Positions 31,171 to 41,412 of a stretch of DNA of 64,000 nucleotides are shown here, piece after piece. The notes beneath the pieces are model-generated. The model was given only the letters and a program-made list of their open reading frames with translations. It was not told the origin of the DNA and ran no database searches. The translations under genes and the position numbers were made by a program. Origin of the DNA: an uncultured Cellvibrionales bacterium. Lineage in GTDB: Bacteria; Pseudomonadota; Gammaproteobacteria; Pseudomonadales; Dasaniaceae. Position 1 is the first letter of the stretch. Each line of letters starts with the position of its first letter. The DNA is taken from the NCBI GenBank assembly GCA_913019905.1, contig CAJVZD010000007.1:99728-163727 (forward strand), given 5' to 3'.

Positions 31171-32427
31171 TTATTCGCTCGTATTGGCGGCAGCGACTCG
31201 CAGATATCCATCCTGTTTTTGAATAACAGCGATGAAAGCAATAATACAAAGGTAAACGCTGGCGCCGATGACAATAGCCACAGGGGGTGAGCTAAAACTG
31301 GCCAGCCAACCGGCAAACAACCCACCCAAGGGCATCAAACTATAAGTGATTCCATAAATACCCATTACGCGACCGCGCAAATGGTCGGGCACTTGCAACT
31401 GCAATACAGTCATCGAACAGATCATAAACATTGAACTGAACATAGAAATTAAAACAACAAATAACAACGAAGATTCATAGGCAAACATCATACTGTTTGC
31501 GGAGGCTGTCGTGAAAGCAAAGCCATAAACAGTCACCGCCGACATCGCAGCACAGGCTAGAATTATCTTGGCAAGTTGGGTGGATTGCTGAAAATAACCG
31601 ACCAGCAAGGTGCCCAATAAAGAGCCAATTCCTGTGGCGGACAAAAGCATGCCATAGCTTTGTTCTGCGACGCCGAGCAGTGCGGCAAAGGCCGGCATCA
31701 ACTGTAAGTGGGACATACCGAAAAACATTCCCGCATAAGTTAAAGAGAAATACAGGAAGAATACCTTTTCTCGAAAAATAAATTGCAAGCCTTCCTTCAC
31801 CTGATGGAAAGTGGATTTTTGCGCCTTGGAACCAGCCAGGTTAACCGGCAAGCCGGCCACCACAAAAAACATGGCCATAAAACCAAGCGAACACAAAGCA
31901 AAAACTAACCAGGTATCAACCAGAGCGATAAGCACTCCCCCTAAGGCGGGCATGATCATCCGAGAACTCTGCCAAATAATGGAATTGAGGGCGACCGCAC
32001 TCATCATATCTTCCCGCTCTATCAGCGCGGGAAAGATGGCCTGCCTGGTGGGCCAGTCAAAACCGGATATAAATGATACGAGACCTGCTATCAATATCAC
32101 ATGCCATGACATAACCAGGCCGTACAGATCCAGCCACGCCAATACCGCCAAAATCACCGCGACCAACATTGAAGTGGCCATCAGTACATGTTTCTTGTTG
32201 AGACGATCGGCAACCGCACCGCCAAACAAAGTCATCGCAATTGCCGGAAACGCCGCCGCCGCACCTAAATAACCCAGCACAATCGCCGATTCCGTCAATT
32301 CATACAAAAGCCATCCCTGGGCCATTGTCTGTAGCTGGGTAGCGCCGACCGAAGCAAAGGAGCCAGTCCAATAGCGAAAATAGGCTCGATGCCGCAATGC
32401 ACTCAGCCTACCGGTAAATTGATACAA
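31171..32427 (-). CDS. MFS transporter, MFS_3 (EntS-like) group
   Basis: 418 residues with twelve predicted helices. It opens with LSALRHRAYFRYWTGSFASV and an MFS loop GAVADRLNKKHVLM between helices 2 and 3. The second half begins near residue 210 (VKEGLQFIFREKVFFLYFSL). This group includes enterobactin exporter EntS and many drug or macrolide exporters, so it likely pumps a small molecule outward. No biosynthetic genes are adjacent, and the substrate cannot be predicted. Confidence 0.9.
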   Translation of the reverse strand: MYQFTGRLSALRHRAYFRYWTGSFASVGATQLQTMAQGWLLYELTESAIVLGYLGAAAAFPAIAMTLFGGAVADRLNKKHVLMATSMLVAVILAVLAWLDLYGLVMSWHVILIAGLVSFISGFDWPTRQAIFPALIEREDMMSAVALNSIIWQSSRMIMPALGGVLIALVDTWLVFALCSLGFMAMFFVVAGLPVNLAGSKAQKSTFHQVKEGLQFIFREKVFFLYFSLTYAGMFFGMSHLQLMPAFAALLGVAEQSYGMLLSATGIGSLLGTLLVGYFQQSTQLAKIILACAAMSAVTVYGFAFTTASANSMMFAYESSLLFVVLISMFSSMFMICSMTVLQLQVPDHLRGRVMGIYGITYSLMPLGGLFAGWLASFSSPPVAIVIGASVYLCIIAFIAVIQKQDGYLRVAAANTSE

Positions 32428-32694
32428 GCTTATTCCTCACTCTTCATTTTCCTTTTGCGACGGGAGCATAATAGCCCAGCGCAGCAAAATCCACTATCAG
32501 CTGCTTGTCTCTACCAGTGCCCTAAGTCATCCACAGCTTCGAGCCAGCCAGGTAAATTATATGCTGAACGAAGTTAGCTGCTAAAATAGGAGAATTAGAT
32601 TCACGTTTCCTGGAACACTGCCGTCAGCGACACTAAACTAATGAGTTACAGCCAGTACCGCTGTCCAAGAATAGCAATAAAAGAGAACTTCACT

Positions 32695-33156
32695 ATGCCT
32701 CAATCGAACGCCGAACTTATTTCTAAACCGGAACCCAAAGCGGAACCTGAAGCGGAAAAAGGTGCCTGGTTCGAAGATTTTGGTCCCATGCATGAATTAT
32801 GGAGTCGTTTTGAGCGAGGCATGCAGATTATGCTTGGTGTCGCGTTAATTACCATGTTCGGTTTTCTAGGAGAAAGCTGGGGCGGCGAGAATATTCCCTA
32901 TACGAGCATCATGACCGCAGTCTTTCATGTCGCGTGGGCTTTTGCGATCTCTATTACAACGGGCCCGGCGGTGTTACTCCTGGGCACGATTGCTGGCCGA
33001 ACCCTGCCCATAACTCGAAGAACCCGGGGCCGGATTTACATGTTTGTCTTGCTTGCCATGCTGAGCTACTGCTGGGGCGTGCTGTATTTTTCAACGGGAG
33101 ATGTCATCGTCGCTCTCTTTGAAGCAACGGGCGCACTAGCCCCGCGTGAACTCTAA
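32695..33156 (+). CDS. Conserved small membrane protein, three helices
   Basis: 153 residues from ATG 32695; AAGAGA lies 8 bases upstream, which favours it over the 32641 start. The N-terminus is charged and proline-rich (PEPKAEPEAEKGAWFEDFG). Helices follow at about 45-65, 75-105 and 115-135. I recognise no family. The helix-helix layout and short loops suggest a structural or accessory membrane protein. It stands alone between a divergent MFS gene and a convergent DUF4153 gene. Confidence 0.65.
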   Translation: MPQSNAELISKPEPKAEPEAEKGAWFEDFGPMHELWSRFERGMQIMLGVALITMFGFLGESWGGENIPYTSIMTAVFHVAWAFAISITTGPAVLLLGTIAGRTLPITRRTRGRIYMFVLLAMLSYCWGVLYFSTGDVIVALFEATGALAPREL

Positions 33157-33230
33157 GCCGCAGCGAGGTAACCAACGCCGCTACCCTGTGTTGGTAATTT
33201 TCCGTACCGGCTTTTTATACCCGCTCATCA

Positions 33231-35024
33231 TCAATTAGGTTGCAGTAAAATCTCACCGACCTTCAAATTTTCGAAAAAAGGCTTTTCTGTTTCTATCTTC
33301 CCGGTCTTGATAGCTTTACCCGTATCGATAACGCCGGAATTACTGCTCGATGCACTCAGCATTTGGCTCGAGCCGGTACTGCTAAAAAAATGTTGCCTGC
33401 CGCCGGAGTGATTTAGCCTTCCAATGCGCCATTGATTATCGATCAGATAATAATAGTTCGCTTGAAAAATTTCCTGACGCCCATCACCACGGTCAAACAA
33501 ACGAATAAGTACATACTCCAGCCCTCCGTCAGCGTTCAAATCAGCCTCTATCAAAACCGCTTCATTAACACCGTCCTGAGGACCCACTCGCATAAAATTG
33601 GGGCTACCCTGCTCTATTAATTTCACGACCTGTCGCGGCACCTCAAACGTCTTCGGACGATAGTTTATTTCCCGCCAAAATTTATCAAAGTCAATATTTT
33701 TGGCAGCCATCATCGGCCGAACAGGATTGTTGATTTTCTCCAGTATGTCCGCGTCGAGATCCGCATGTTCACGCTTTAGCTTCTCGATAGCCAGATAACC
33801 AGAGCGGCCTAAATGGTAGTGAATATAAAAAAAGTCCAGGTCTTTCAATTGAATCGTTCCGTTTTCCACCCGGGAAAATTGGCTTGCGACAGACATTTCC
33901 CGCAAATTTAATAGCGGACTATTCGTTAAGACCATGAGCGCCACTAAGGTTAAACCCATCACCGTATTGACTTTCCCAAGCACGAGTGGCCAGCTTGCTC
34001 TGCGTGTAACAATACCCCAGACGTAACCCACCGAAAATAAGCTTAAGATAAGCCAGACTAAAAACCCCCAGCCACGCTGTACGGTTAATCCGTATTGTTC
34101 CCATCGCAGTAACAGACCGTAAAAACTCAAACAGCAAATAATCGGCAATACACACAAACCGAGGGATATCAGGCGGTGAATGATTGGGGAATAGGGATTT
34201 ACGCCACTACTATCCTGATAAACCGCATTGGTAAAAAACAGAATCAGCGCGGTTAACCACAGTAGCAATGTGGTGCCAATACCGGTCTCCCAAAGAATAG
34301 CGATACCGGTAAAGGGCAATGCAAGCACGAAGAGAACGGCCAAAAATAGCGCCATCGGCAATAGGATTTTTATCAATCCCTGTAGTAACGTTGTTATGCT
34401 ATCGAGTACCGGTAGCAGTTCTCTAAAAATTATAGTGCCTAAGCCAAAAGCAAAGCCAAGAACGGGGAAAAGAAACCATTGCTCAGAAAACAAGGATTCA
34501 AAAAAATCGACCCCAATAATTAAAAAAAGTTTTGACCATAGCAACAATAACAAACCGAAGCCCAATACAAATAATCCCGAGCAGGCGAGAATCAAAAAAT
34601 TTCGCCATGAATAAGTAAACAGGGTCTGATAGCTCATGTCACGGGGAGAGGCGCGCTGCTGTAAATACATGAGTGTTTTAAAACAGGCGACACTAATGCT
34701 TAAGCTATAAATTGCAGTCAGGTCGGAAAACGGAAATTCGCCATAGGGTTCTCCCTGCCATCCCATATACCCGGCAATAACAGCCAAAACCACGGAAAAA
34801 ACACCCGTCAGCCGCAAAAACTTCCGGTCGTTGCCCTGCCCTAATGACAGCAGTAAAAATACCGGAATGACTAATACCAATGTCCATAGAGGAAAAGCGA
34901 CAACAGGAGACTCGCTCGGCCACATTTTTAGATCATGTGCTTTATACAAGAAAAAGAGCAATAGCCCTTGCGCAACAGCCACTGATATCATGAGTCGTTT
35001 GGGCAATGGTTTTGTTTGAGACAT
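33231..35024 (-). CDS. DUF4153 family membrane protein
   Basis: 597 residues. Roughly the first 385 contain about eleven hydrophobic helices with the DUF4153 pattern around RNFLILACSGLFVLGFGLLL and VWLILSLFSVGYVWGIV. The rest is soluble, with the family signature FYIHYHLGRSGYLAIEKL and a Ca-loop-like DLNADGGLEYV. Function is unknown in the family. Orientation would place the C-terminal domain in one compartment, probably the periplasm. The neighbouring genes diverge from or converge on it, so no operon helps. Confidence 0.85.
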   Translation of the reverse strand: MSQTKPLPKRLMISVAVAQGLLLFFLYKAHDLKMWPSESPVVAFPLWTLVLVIPVFLLLSLGQGNDRKFLRLTGVFSVVLAVIAGYMGWQGEPYGEFPFSDLTAIYSLSISVACFKTLMYLQQRASPRDMSYQTLFTYSWRNFLILACSGLFVLGFGLLLLLWSKLFLIIGVDFFESLFSEQWFLFPVLGFAFGLGTIIFRELLPVLDSITTLLQGLIKILLPMALFLAVLFVLALPFTGIAILWETGIGTTLLLWLTALILFFTNAVYQDSSGVNPYSPIIHRLISLGLCVLPIICCLSFYGLLLRWEQYGLTVQRGWGFLVWLILSLFSVGYVWGIVTRRASWPLVLGKVNTVMGLTLVALMVLTNSPLLNLREMSVASQFSRVENGTIQLKDLDFFYIHYHLGRSGYLAIEKLKREHADLDADILEKINNPVRPMMAAKNIDFDKFWREINYRPKTFEVPRQVVKLIEQGSPNFMRVGPQDGVNEAVLIEADLNADGGLEYVLIRLFDRGDGRQEIFQANYYYLIDNQWRIGRLNHSGGRQHFFSSTGSSQMLSASSSNSGVIDTGKAIKTGKIETEKPFFENLKVGEILLQPN

Positions 35025-35281
35025 TCATCCTCCTGGACAGGCGGTGGTTTTTCCAAAAACGTGAGACGCTCGAATTCGTCGAGAATAGAGTAATCATCGT
35101 TATTGGAAATCAGGTCCACGATCGCGCGTAGAGCTAATACCTTAACAATAGATTTATCGACAAAACAAAGCTACCACAGATGAGGTTTTATGTATTATTT
35201 TAGCCGCAGATAATAGGCCATACCTGCCAGACAGTGTTACGCTAACCTCCATATTCCACCCATTTCTAAGATGCAGAGAAG

Positions 35282-35680
35282 ATGGCACAACCACGCAGTA
35301 AAACAGAAAAAAAGATCGACAAGAACGTACGCCAGGCGCTAACAAAGGTCTGCGAACAATTCCTTGGCGAGATAGAAGGATTTCAATGGTTAACCCACCA
35401 GGCCTCCTACAGCGACTTTCCCGGTAGCCTTTTAATTATTTGTGTGTTTGACACTGATGCACACCAGCAGCGCGTGCTTGCCACTGATGACGCCGATAAA
35501 ATCGCCAAAATCATTCAGTCCGAACTTCTCAAAATTGGCGTCAAACTAAAGCTGCTAAAACGACAAATTATCTTCGATTCCGAAGACAAGTGTCATCAAC
35601 AACACGAGGGGAACTGGGTTCTGCGCCTGTCGAGCCTTGAGAAACGCAGCGTAACCAGAAAGAATCCGCAGTTACATTAA
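35282..35680 (+). CDS. Conserved hypothetical protein, often labelled Fis-family
   Basis: 132 residues: KTEKKIDKNVRQALTKVCEQ, GFQWLTHQASYSDFPGSLLI, ICVFDTDAHQQ and a C-terminal DKCHQQHEGNWVLRL. This resembles a widespread proteobacterial family that databases often call a Fis-type regulator, but the real Fis helix-turn-helix is absent. I regard the regulator label as unreliable. It is cytoplasmic, basic at the start and probably alpha/beta. It has no close operon partner. Confidence 0.75.
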   Translation: MAQPRSKTEKKIDKNVRQALTKVCEQFLGEIEGFQWLTHQASYSDFPGSLLIICVFDTDAHQQRVLATDDADKIAKIIQSELLKIGVKLKLLKRQIIFDSEDKCHQQHEGNWVLRLSSLEKRSVTRKNPQLH

Positions 35681-35924
35681 CATCAATAACAAGTAGGAGT
35701 AGGCGATTGTCTTAGCTTAGAATGTCTTAGCTGTCATTGCCTTAGCAGAAACGGAGTAAGCTGAGAATGTCTTACTGGAGAATACCTATCAGGGACGGCA
35801 CCTTACTGAAAAAACTTAACTCACGGAAAAATTCATCCAGACTCCAATTGATTGTTCAAGCCTGAATGAATTGTCGATCGCAACGGCTACGGGCTAAGGC
35901 ATGTTAAAGCACCGCAATCATCCT

Positions 35925-36668
35925 TTAGGTTTTTCGAAATTTAAGCACAAAGCGATCAGTCTTTCCCCGCACCGAAGGAACAAAAACATTCAATGAGTAA
36001 TCGTCGTTCGCATTGGCAAGCACAGCACTATCCTCAACGAGAACAAAGCCCGCTTCAGCCAGTTCTTTCTTTACTATCTCACTGTTGATTCGGTGCAATG
36101 AAGGGTCGTGCTCGCCTGGCGTTGCTTGACTATCGATAATGCCCAAGACGCCACCCGATTTGAGTGCTTTGCGTAATTCTGCCAAAAACTCCTGGCGCTC
36201 CTCGAGACTCCTGGTACTGTAGAGGTCGTGATAGTTAAGGACGATCGTGATAACGTCGATTTCTGACGCAAGTCCCAGCGGACCTATCTCCTTATGAAAA
36301 CGAGTGACATTAGGTAAACGATTCATCGCCAAACGATCGGTCATCTGTTGATTGAAACGACCATTCATTACCTCTAATAAAAACTTATCATTATGGGATA
36401 ATACTTCGCCTTTTGACCCAACTCTGTGTGACAGCACCTCGGTGTAATAACCTCCTGCCGCAAACAAATCCAAAACGCGCATTCCCGATTTTACGCCCAG
36501 CACTTTGAGTACTTCCACTGGCTTTCTAGCAACGTCTCGTTTTTTGTCTGAGCTAGGACGGTATTCATCCTGTAGACCTGATTGCCAGTCCATCGACTGA
36601 TCGGCTTGAACAGAACAGGCCAGTATGGCCGCAGTGAAAAACAAACTAATATGTAATTTTAACGGCAT
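35925..36668 (-). CDS. Exported class I methyltransferase-like protein
   Basis: 247 residues. A signal peptide (ISLFFTAAILACSVQADQS) is followed by a Rossmann methyltransferase fold. Motif I is VLDLFAAGGYYTEVLSH, motif II/III lies around LGLASEIDVITIVLNYHDLY, and motif IV is around ALKSGGVLGIIDSQATPGEH. Proteins of this type with leader peptides are common in proteobacteria, although S-adenosylmethionine is not known to be available outside the cytoplasm. Either it works in another way or it binds a different ligand. Its promoter region faces the OmpR-type regulator gene. Confidence 0.82.
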   Translation of the reverse strand: MPLKLHISLFFTAAILACSVQADQSMDWQSGLQDEYRPSSDKKRDVARKPVEVLKVLGVKSGMRVLDLFAAGGYYTEVLSHRVGSKGEVLSHNDKFLLEVMNGRFNQQMTDRLAMNRLPNVTRFHKEIGPLGLASEIDVITIVLNYHDLYSTRSLEERQEFLAELRKALKSGGVLGIIDSQATPGEHDPSLHRINSEIVKKELAEAGFVLVEDSAVLANANDDYSLNVFVPSVRGKTDRFVLKFRKT

Positions 36669-36836
36669 TTTTTTACCCTCAAGTTAATTATCGAGGGTGC
36701 ACTTTAATAAAACGCGCTCTTAGAAATAAGACATACAAGGGTAAAATAGCACGACGTGACTTTTACATAGATTTTACATTCAAGTGATGATTGGTCGGCT
36801 ATAATCAACGCATAGACAAGTAAACTCGATCATTAG

Positions 36837-36892
36837 ACATAGAACGCTAAACATAGACCACTGAACATAGACCGCTAAAACCAGACCAGTGA
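36837..36892. repeat. Four imperfect 14-bp direct repeats before the response regulator
   Basis: Units 36837-36850, 36851-36864, 36865-36878 and 36879-36892 follow ACATAGACCGCTAA/ACATAGACCACTGA. The last copy is the most degenerate. They end 33 bases before the regulator start. OmpR/PhoB-type regulators bind direct repeats, so these may be its own binding sites; the 14-bp period is longer than the usual 11. Confidence 0.75.
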
Positions 36893-36925
36893 AACGATCA
36901 TACTCATCAAATAAGTGCTGCTGCA

Positions 36926-37630
36926 ATGTCTCGTAAACCCACATTACTTATCGTAGAAGACGAAGAGGCCATTCAAAAAGGATTGACCGATCTCTTCGTA
37001 TTTAACGGCTATGATGTCGTCGCTTGCGGCGATGGCGAAGAGGGACTGCAACGCGCCCTCAAAGATGCTTGGGACTGTATTATTCTCGACGTGATGCTGC
37101 CAAAAATTGACGGTTTCACCGTTTGCAGGGAAATTCGAAAACACTCCCGTGAACAGGCTATCGTCATGTTAACGGCTAAAAATAGTGAAGACGACGTCAT
37201 TAACGGTCTTTCCCTGGGCGCTGATGACTACATCGCAAAACCCTTCTCGGTGCGCGAATTATTGTTACGAATTGAAGCCATCTTGCGGCGCAGCGGCCGT
37301 GATCGCTCGCAAAGTGAACTGGATCTAGGGGGATTTACCATCGACCTGGAAAATCTCAACGCGGAGCTTATGGGCGACACCATTCAATTTACCCGCCGGG
37401 AAGTCGATGTATTGCTTTTTTTGAAACACCACGAATCTCGTCCCGTCTCCCGCCGCGAATTACTTAACGAAGTATGGGGATACAACAAGCGAACCGAATT
37501 TGATACACGTACCGTCGACATACATATTGCTAAGCTGCGCAAAAAAATTGAAAGTGATCCCAAAAATCCATCCCGCCTGGTTACAATAAGAGGCGAAGGT
37601 TACAAATTATTTTCACCTTCCAGCCAATGA
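36926..37630 (+). CDS. OmpR/PhoB-family response regulator
   Basis: 234 residues. Receiver domain: the acidic pocket LLIVEDEEA, the phospho-Asp in DCIILDVMLPKIDG (about 53), the Thr in IVMLTAKNSEDD and the Lys in DDYIAKPFSVREL (about 105). Winged-helix domain: about 130-230, with FTRREVDVLLFLKHHESRPV and VDIHIAKLRKKIESDP. Its last codons overlap the kinase gene by 4 bases (ATGA), so the pair is translationally coupled. A block of four direct repeats lies just upstream and may give autoregulation. The stimulus is unknown. Confidence 0.95.
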   Translation: MSRKPTLLIVEDEEAIQKGLTDLFVFNGYDVVACGDGEEGLQRALKDAWDCIILDVMLPKIDGFTVCREIRKHSREQAIVMLTAKNSEDDVINGLSLGADDYIAKPFSVRELLLRIEAILRRSGRDRSQSELDLGGFTIDLENLNAELMGDTIQFTRREVDVLLFLKHHESRPVSRRELLNEVWGYNKRTEFDTRTVDIHIAKLRKKIESDPKNPSRLVTIRGEGYKLFSPSSQ

Positions 37631-39495
37631 AGTCAAAACCCGCCGCCAAACGTTCAAGCCAACCGGCAAGAAAAAAACTCCGTAACTACTTTATCGTATT
37701 TACCTTGGCTCTGGCCGTTCCAGTTATTTTGTTAGTCAGACAAGCTTATCAACAGTTTAGCTGGGAAATGTATTTTCCCTATCGTTGGAGCGCGCAGCAA
37801 ACCTTAAACAATGTCAACGAGACACTCAGCACTCGCCTGAACGAAGAATCAGATCGACCGATCGGCCATTACAAGTTCTATACGGTGATGGAGAATCCGC
37901 TCACTAAAACCAAAAACGTTCGCCTCTCACCACTCACCGATTTGCAGTCATCGTCCCGGCTGCCGGGCTTAGTGGGTTATTTTCAGGTCGACGAGCTGGG
38001 TCTTGTTAGCAGTCCGCTCTTACCATTTACCAATCTCGAACGATTGATGAAAGAAAAGCTCGACCTCGAATGGAATGAAATTGACCAGCGCCTCAAACTC
38101 CTGGAAAAGATGAGTAAAATACTCGAGGCCTCCGGTTTTACGCGTCGTGATATTCAACAGGGCCTGATGCTGATAAACCAGAACGAAGTCGAATCGCGTA
38201 GTGAAGTTATTTGGTCCCATGAACGTGGAGAAATGGAACGGTTTATTGAAATGGAAGCAACCGACGAGAGCACAAAGCACCCGACCGATCCCGTCATGGA
38301 CTACAAAAATCAAACCGTGAACGTCAGCCCATTCAATGTCCATAAATCTCTCGATGGCTATCTGATTTTCTATCGAAGCACCGAAGGGAAAAAATCGCTC
38401 CTACAAGGGTTTGTCGTTGAAGAAACAGTATTTCTTGATGGCCTCATTGTCGATCACCTGACAAGAGCGAATTTTGAAAGCGATATCTTGTTGAACATAT
38501 CCTCCGGCAGTCAGTCGTTGAGAACTTTTTCTTATACCATTGACGAGCAGGACGTGGTCACCGTTGACCATGCTCCACTGTTAAGTCCCGACAGCTTAAC
38601 TCACCACGACGTGTTCCTGCTAGGAAATATGTTACTCAAACCACTCGATAATATGAAAGTTAACTTCCTGGCAAAAGGTCTACCTCTGGGCCCGGCATCG
38701 GTGTTGATGTTAAGCCTGTTCGCTATCGTATTTTCCATTATCAGTGTCGGTCTAATACTTATCTATAGACTAGGGTCCGAACAGATACGACTGGCCGATG
38801 ATAGACTTAATTTCGTATCTTCTGTCAGCCATGAACTACGAACGCCTCTGACATCCATCATCATGTATTCAGAAATGTTGCGGGAAAATATGATATTAGA
38901 TGAAAGCAAAAGAAAAAGTTACTACGATTTTATCTTCTATGAAAGCGAGAGACTGGCTCGTCTAATTAATAACGTGTTACAACTGTCGCGACTTGGCCAC
39001 AACGAACAACAGGCCAACTCCGAATTCGTTGACGTCTCCACCCTAATCAATATCATCCAATCGAAGGTCTCGTCTTTAATCGACAAAAACCACTTTGAAC
39101 TGCTCTGTTCACGATCTGAGCTTTGTCATGACAAGGTATTGGTAGATCTCGATGCCTTTTCTCAAATCGTTATCAACTTGGTCGATAATGCGATTAAGTT
39201 TTCAACTGTCGAGGGAAATGACTATCAAAAAACGATTGACATCAGCTTCGACAAACTTGACAACTACACAGTCATGTCGGTGCGTGATTACGGACCCGGA
39301 CTAAGCGCCACCCAAAGCAAAAGAGTATTTGAATTGTTTTATCGTGCGGGAAGCGAACTCACGAGAACAAAACCAGGTACGGGCATAGGACTCAACCTCG
39401 TTGCAGAACTTGCCAAGGACATGGGCGGCTACGCAAAATGTAACATTAAAGACCCTGGACTTGAGATTCAGGTGTATTTCCCCTCCTCAAACTAA
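37627..39495 (+). CDS. Membrane sensor histidine kinase
   Basis: 622 residues. Helix 1 is near 21-38 (YFIVFTLALAVPVILLV), followed by a long periplasmic region of about 310 residues without a recognised fold and helix 2 near 355-380. The HisKA domain has the H-box VSSVSHELRTPLTS; the ATP domain has DNAIKFS, VRDYGPGLS and GTGIGLNLVAELA. There is almost no HAMP linker. It phosphorylates the coupled OmpR-type regulator. The large unusual sensor region gives no clue to the ligand. The next gene, 414 bp on, is a MATE exporter on the same strand. Confidence 0.94.
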   Translation: MKSKPAAKRSSQPARKKLRNYFIVFTLALAVPVILLVRQAYQQFSWEMYFPYRWSAQQTLNNVNETLSTRLNEESDRPIGHYKFYTVMENPLTKTKNVRLSPLTDLQSSSRLPGLVGYFQVDELGLVSSPLLPFTNLERLMKEKLDLEWNEIDQRLKLLEKMSKILEASGFTRRDIQQGLMLINQNEVESRSEVIWSHERGEMERFIEMEATDESTKHPTDPVMDYKNQTVNVSPFNVHKSLDGYLIFYRSTEGKKSLLQGFVVEETVFLDGLIVDHLTRANFESDILLNISSGSQSLRTFSYTIDEQDVVTVDHAPLLSPDSLTHHDVFLLGNMLLKPLDNMKVNFLAKGLPLGPASVLMLSLFAIVFSIISVGLILIYRLGSEQIRLADDRLNFVSSVSHELRTPLTSIIMYSEMLRENMILDESKRKSYYDFIFYESERLARLINNVLQLSRLGHNEQQANSEFVDVSTLINIIQSKVSSLIDKNHFELLCSRSELCHDKVLVDLDAFSQIVINLVDNAIKFSTVEGNDYQKTIDISFDKLDNYTVMSVRDYGPGLSATQSKRVFELFYRAGSELTRTKPGTGIGLNLVAELAKDMGGYAKCNIKDPGLEIQVYFPSSN

Positions 39496-39909
39496 ATTAG
39501 CAATTAGCAATCAGCACTAGCTTCGCTTATTCAAGTAAAACCAGCAATTTACGGTTTGTGCTTCATCTGTAGGTCATGCTAAAACGTCAACATGCAGGAA
39601 AATCTTATCCCTGGACCGTCACTAACTATTGTAGTTAGCCCCATTACTCGACCCACCCGTTTAGACGTAAAACTTTTGTAAATTTTCAATACTGACTTTT
39701 ACGTTTCTGCGCCTATCCGCCAGTACTGTAGCGATCTAAAATATCAATTTATTGAAGATAGGATTATTGGTATTCCATCGCAACCATCTAAACCGACCCA
39801 AAGAAATCGTATTTAGCGGCACATTATCAAATCACGAACTCTCAATTGACGAAACTGAACATTTCGAATGCCAAGCGACTAACCGCAATAGATAGGGAGG
39901 AAACCAACA
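39496..39909. other. Intergenic region between kinase and MATE genes
   Basis: 414 bp. It starts with a short run of TTAGCAA/TTAGCAAT copies (39498-39518). A strong Shine-Dalgarno GGGAGG (39895-39900) serves the MATE gene. I see no other gene or clear terminator. Confidence 0.5.
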
Positions 39910-41355
39910 TTGTCGACACTAAATCGAGCATCAGAAGATTTTCGTTGGATTCTTACCGGCGATATAAAGAAATCGGTCTGGCGTCTTTCGCTACCTTTAA
40001 TACCGGGAATATTTGGTCTGATCTTTATGGACTTGCTGGATAGCTTCCTTGTATTACAAATGACACCGGCGGATCTTCTCGCTCTAAGTTTAAGTGTGCC
40101 AATAAGCAACGGACTTTTTGCGATCGCTATCGGATTCAATATCACTGTAGCAGCGATTATAGGTCGGTGGCGGGGAGAGCGATCAACAAGGGATTTGACT
40201 AAGGAACTAGCAAACCTACTACATGCAAACTTTATTATTGTATTGGCCATTTCAACACTCTGCGTAATCGCAATACGATATTCAGAACTGCTGGGATTTA
40301 GAATTTCGGATAACAATATTTTGTCAGATTATTTGACTTTGCGTTTCTCAAATTTCATCTTTTTCACGATCATCATGACGGCGGCAACCGTGTTCCGAAG
40401 CTGGGGAGATACAATGGCGACGGGGCGATTACTATTGTCATGGCTATCCTGTAAAGCTACGGCCAGTATCCTTAGCGTGGCCATTTTCCATGTTGATCTC
40501 ATTGAACTAGGGTTCATCCAGCTCTTTAGCGACAGTATTTTTGCAGCGTACTCAATTCTTTTACTCAGGAGAATGTACGATTTCAAATTCGCTACTGCTA
40601 AAAATAGACTAGTGGCGAATACAAAAAAGTTGGCGATAGCCGCTATGCCAGCAGTCTCGGTCAATCTAATTGCACCGATTGCTTTAGCCGCTACCGCGCA
40701 ATTATTCTACAACCATGGAGAAGCTGCAACGGCCGCCTTTGGCATTATTATTCGACTCGAATCAATATTACTAATAGCTCCGATGATTTTTACAGCATCA
40801 ATCCCGACGCTTATTGGCCACAATTATTTCGCCAGTAACAAAGAGCGCTGCCAAGGCATTTTACGCCACGCCCTATTTACCGTGATCTGGATTCAGTTAC
40901 TCATCGCGGGCTTGGTGTATTCGTACTCCGACTCCATTTTTAATCTCCTTGGCCTCCAAACCGAAGCGACAACCATACTCATTTGTTTCTTTAAAATTGT
41001 GCCTTTCAGTTATACGGGGCTTGGTGCGATCCTGATTGTTGTGTCTGCTTTAAATGCCATGCAAAACGCAAAAATCGCATTAATTTTCACACTAGTCCGC
41101 ACCGTGATTATTTATCTACCGATAGTTGTCGTCGGCAATCAGCTTGCCGGGATTGAGGGGATTTTTTTCGGATTTTTTATCTCAAATATTTTGGCGGCAA
41201 GCCTTGCGTGGCACATGCTAAATCGTCACTGGGCGACCGAAACGGTCAGCGTAAATATAGTGACGAAGAAAAAGGACACCACAAAAACAAATGTTAGTAG
41301 ACCGATAGAAAAATCCCGTGACTCACTGTTAACTGGAGGCCTATCAAATTTTTAG
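39910..41355 (+). CDS. MATE family efflux transporter
   Basis: 481 residues with twelve hydrophobic helices in two related halves. It opens IKKSVWRLSLPLIPGIFGLI and the second half begins VANTKKLAIAAMPAVSVNLI. MATE proteins export cationic drugs or metabolites using Na+ or H+. The start is TTG 39910, set by GGGAGG nine bases upstream; no ATG fits. It lies between an OmpR-type two-component system and a MacB-type export locus and might export a related compound. The tail is hydrophilic and Lys/Thr-rich. Confidence 0.87.
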   Translation: MSTLNRASEDFRWILTGDIKKSVWRLSLPLIPGIFGLIFMDLLDSFLVLQMTPADLLALSLSVPISNGLFAIAIGFNITVAAIIGRWRGERSTRDLTKELANLLHANFIIVLAISTLCVIAIRYSELLGFRISDNNILSDYLTLRFSNFIFFTIIMTAATVFRSWGDTMATGRLLLSWLSCKATASILSVAIFHVDLIELGFIQLFSDSIFAAYSILLLRRMYDFKFATAKNRLVANTKKLAIAAMPAVSVNLIAPIALAATAQLFYNHGEAATAAFGIIIRLESILLIAPMIFTASIPTLIGHNYFASNKERCQGILRHALFTVIWIQLLIAGLVYSYSDSIFNLLGLQTEATTILICFFKIVPFSYTGLGAILIVVSALNAMQNAKIALIFTLVRTVIIYLPIVVVGNQLAGIEGIFFGFFISNILAASLAWHMLNRHWATETVSVNIVTKKKDTTKTNVSRPIEKSRDSLLTGGLSNF

Positions 41356-41412
41356 AGCAAGATCGGCGCCTCAAATAAAACGAAAATAATCACTTAGCCT
41401 CCACACAGTTCG

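Noticed and set aside
35282..35680. Calling the gene a Fis-type regulator
   Set aside because: The Fis helix-turn-helix is absent; the label is inherited from weak database annotation.
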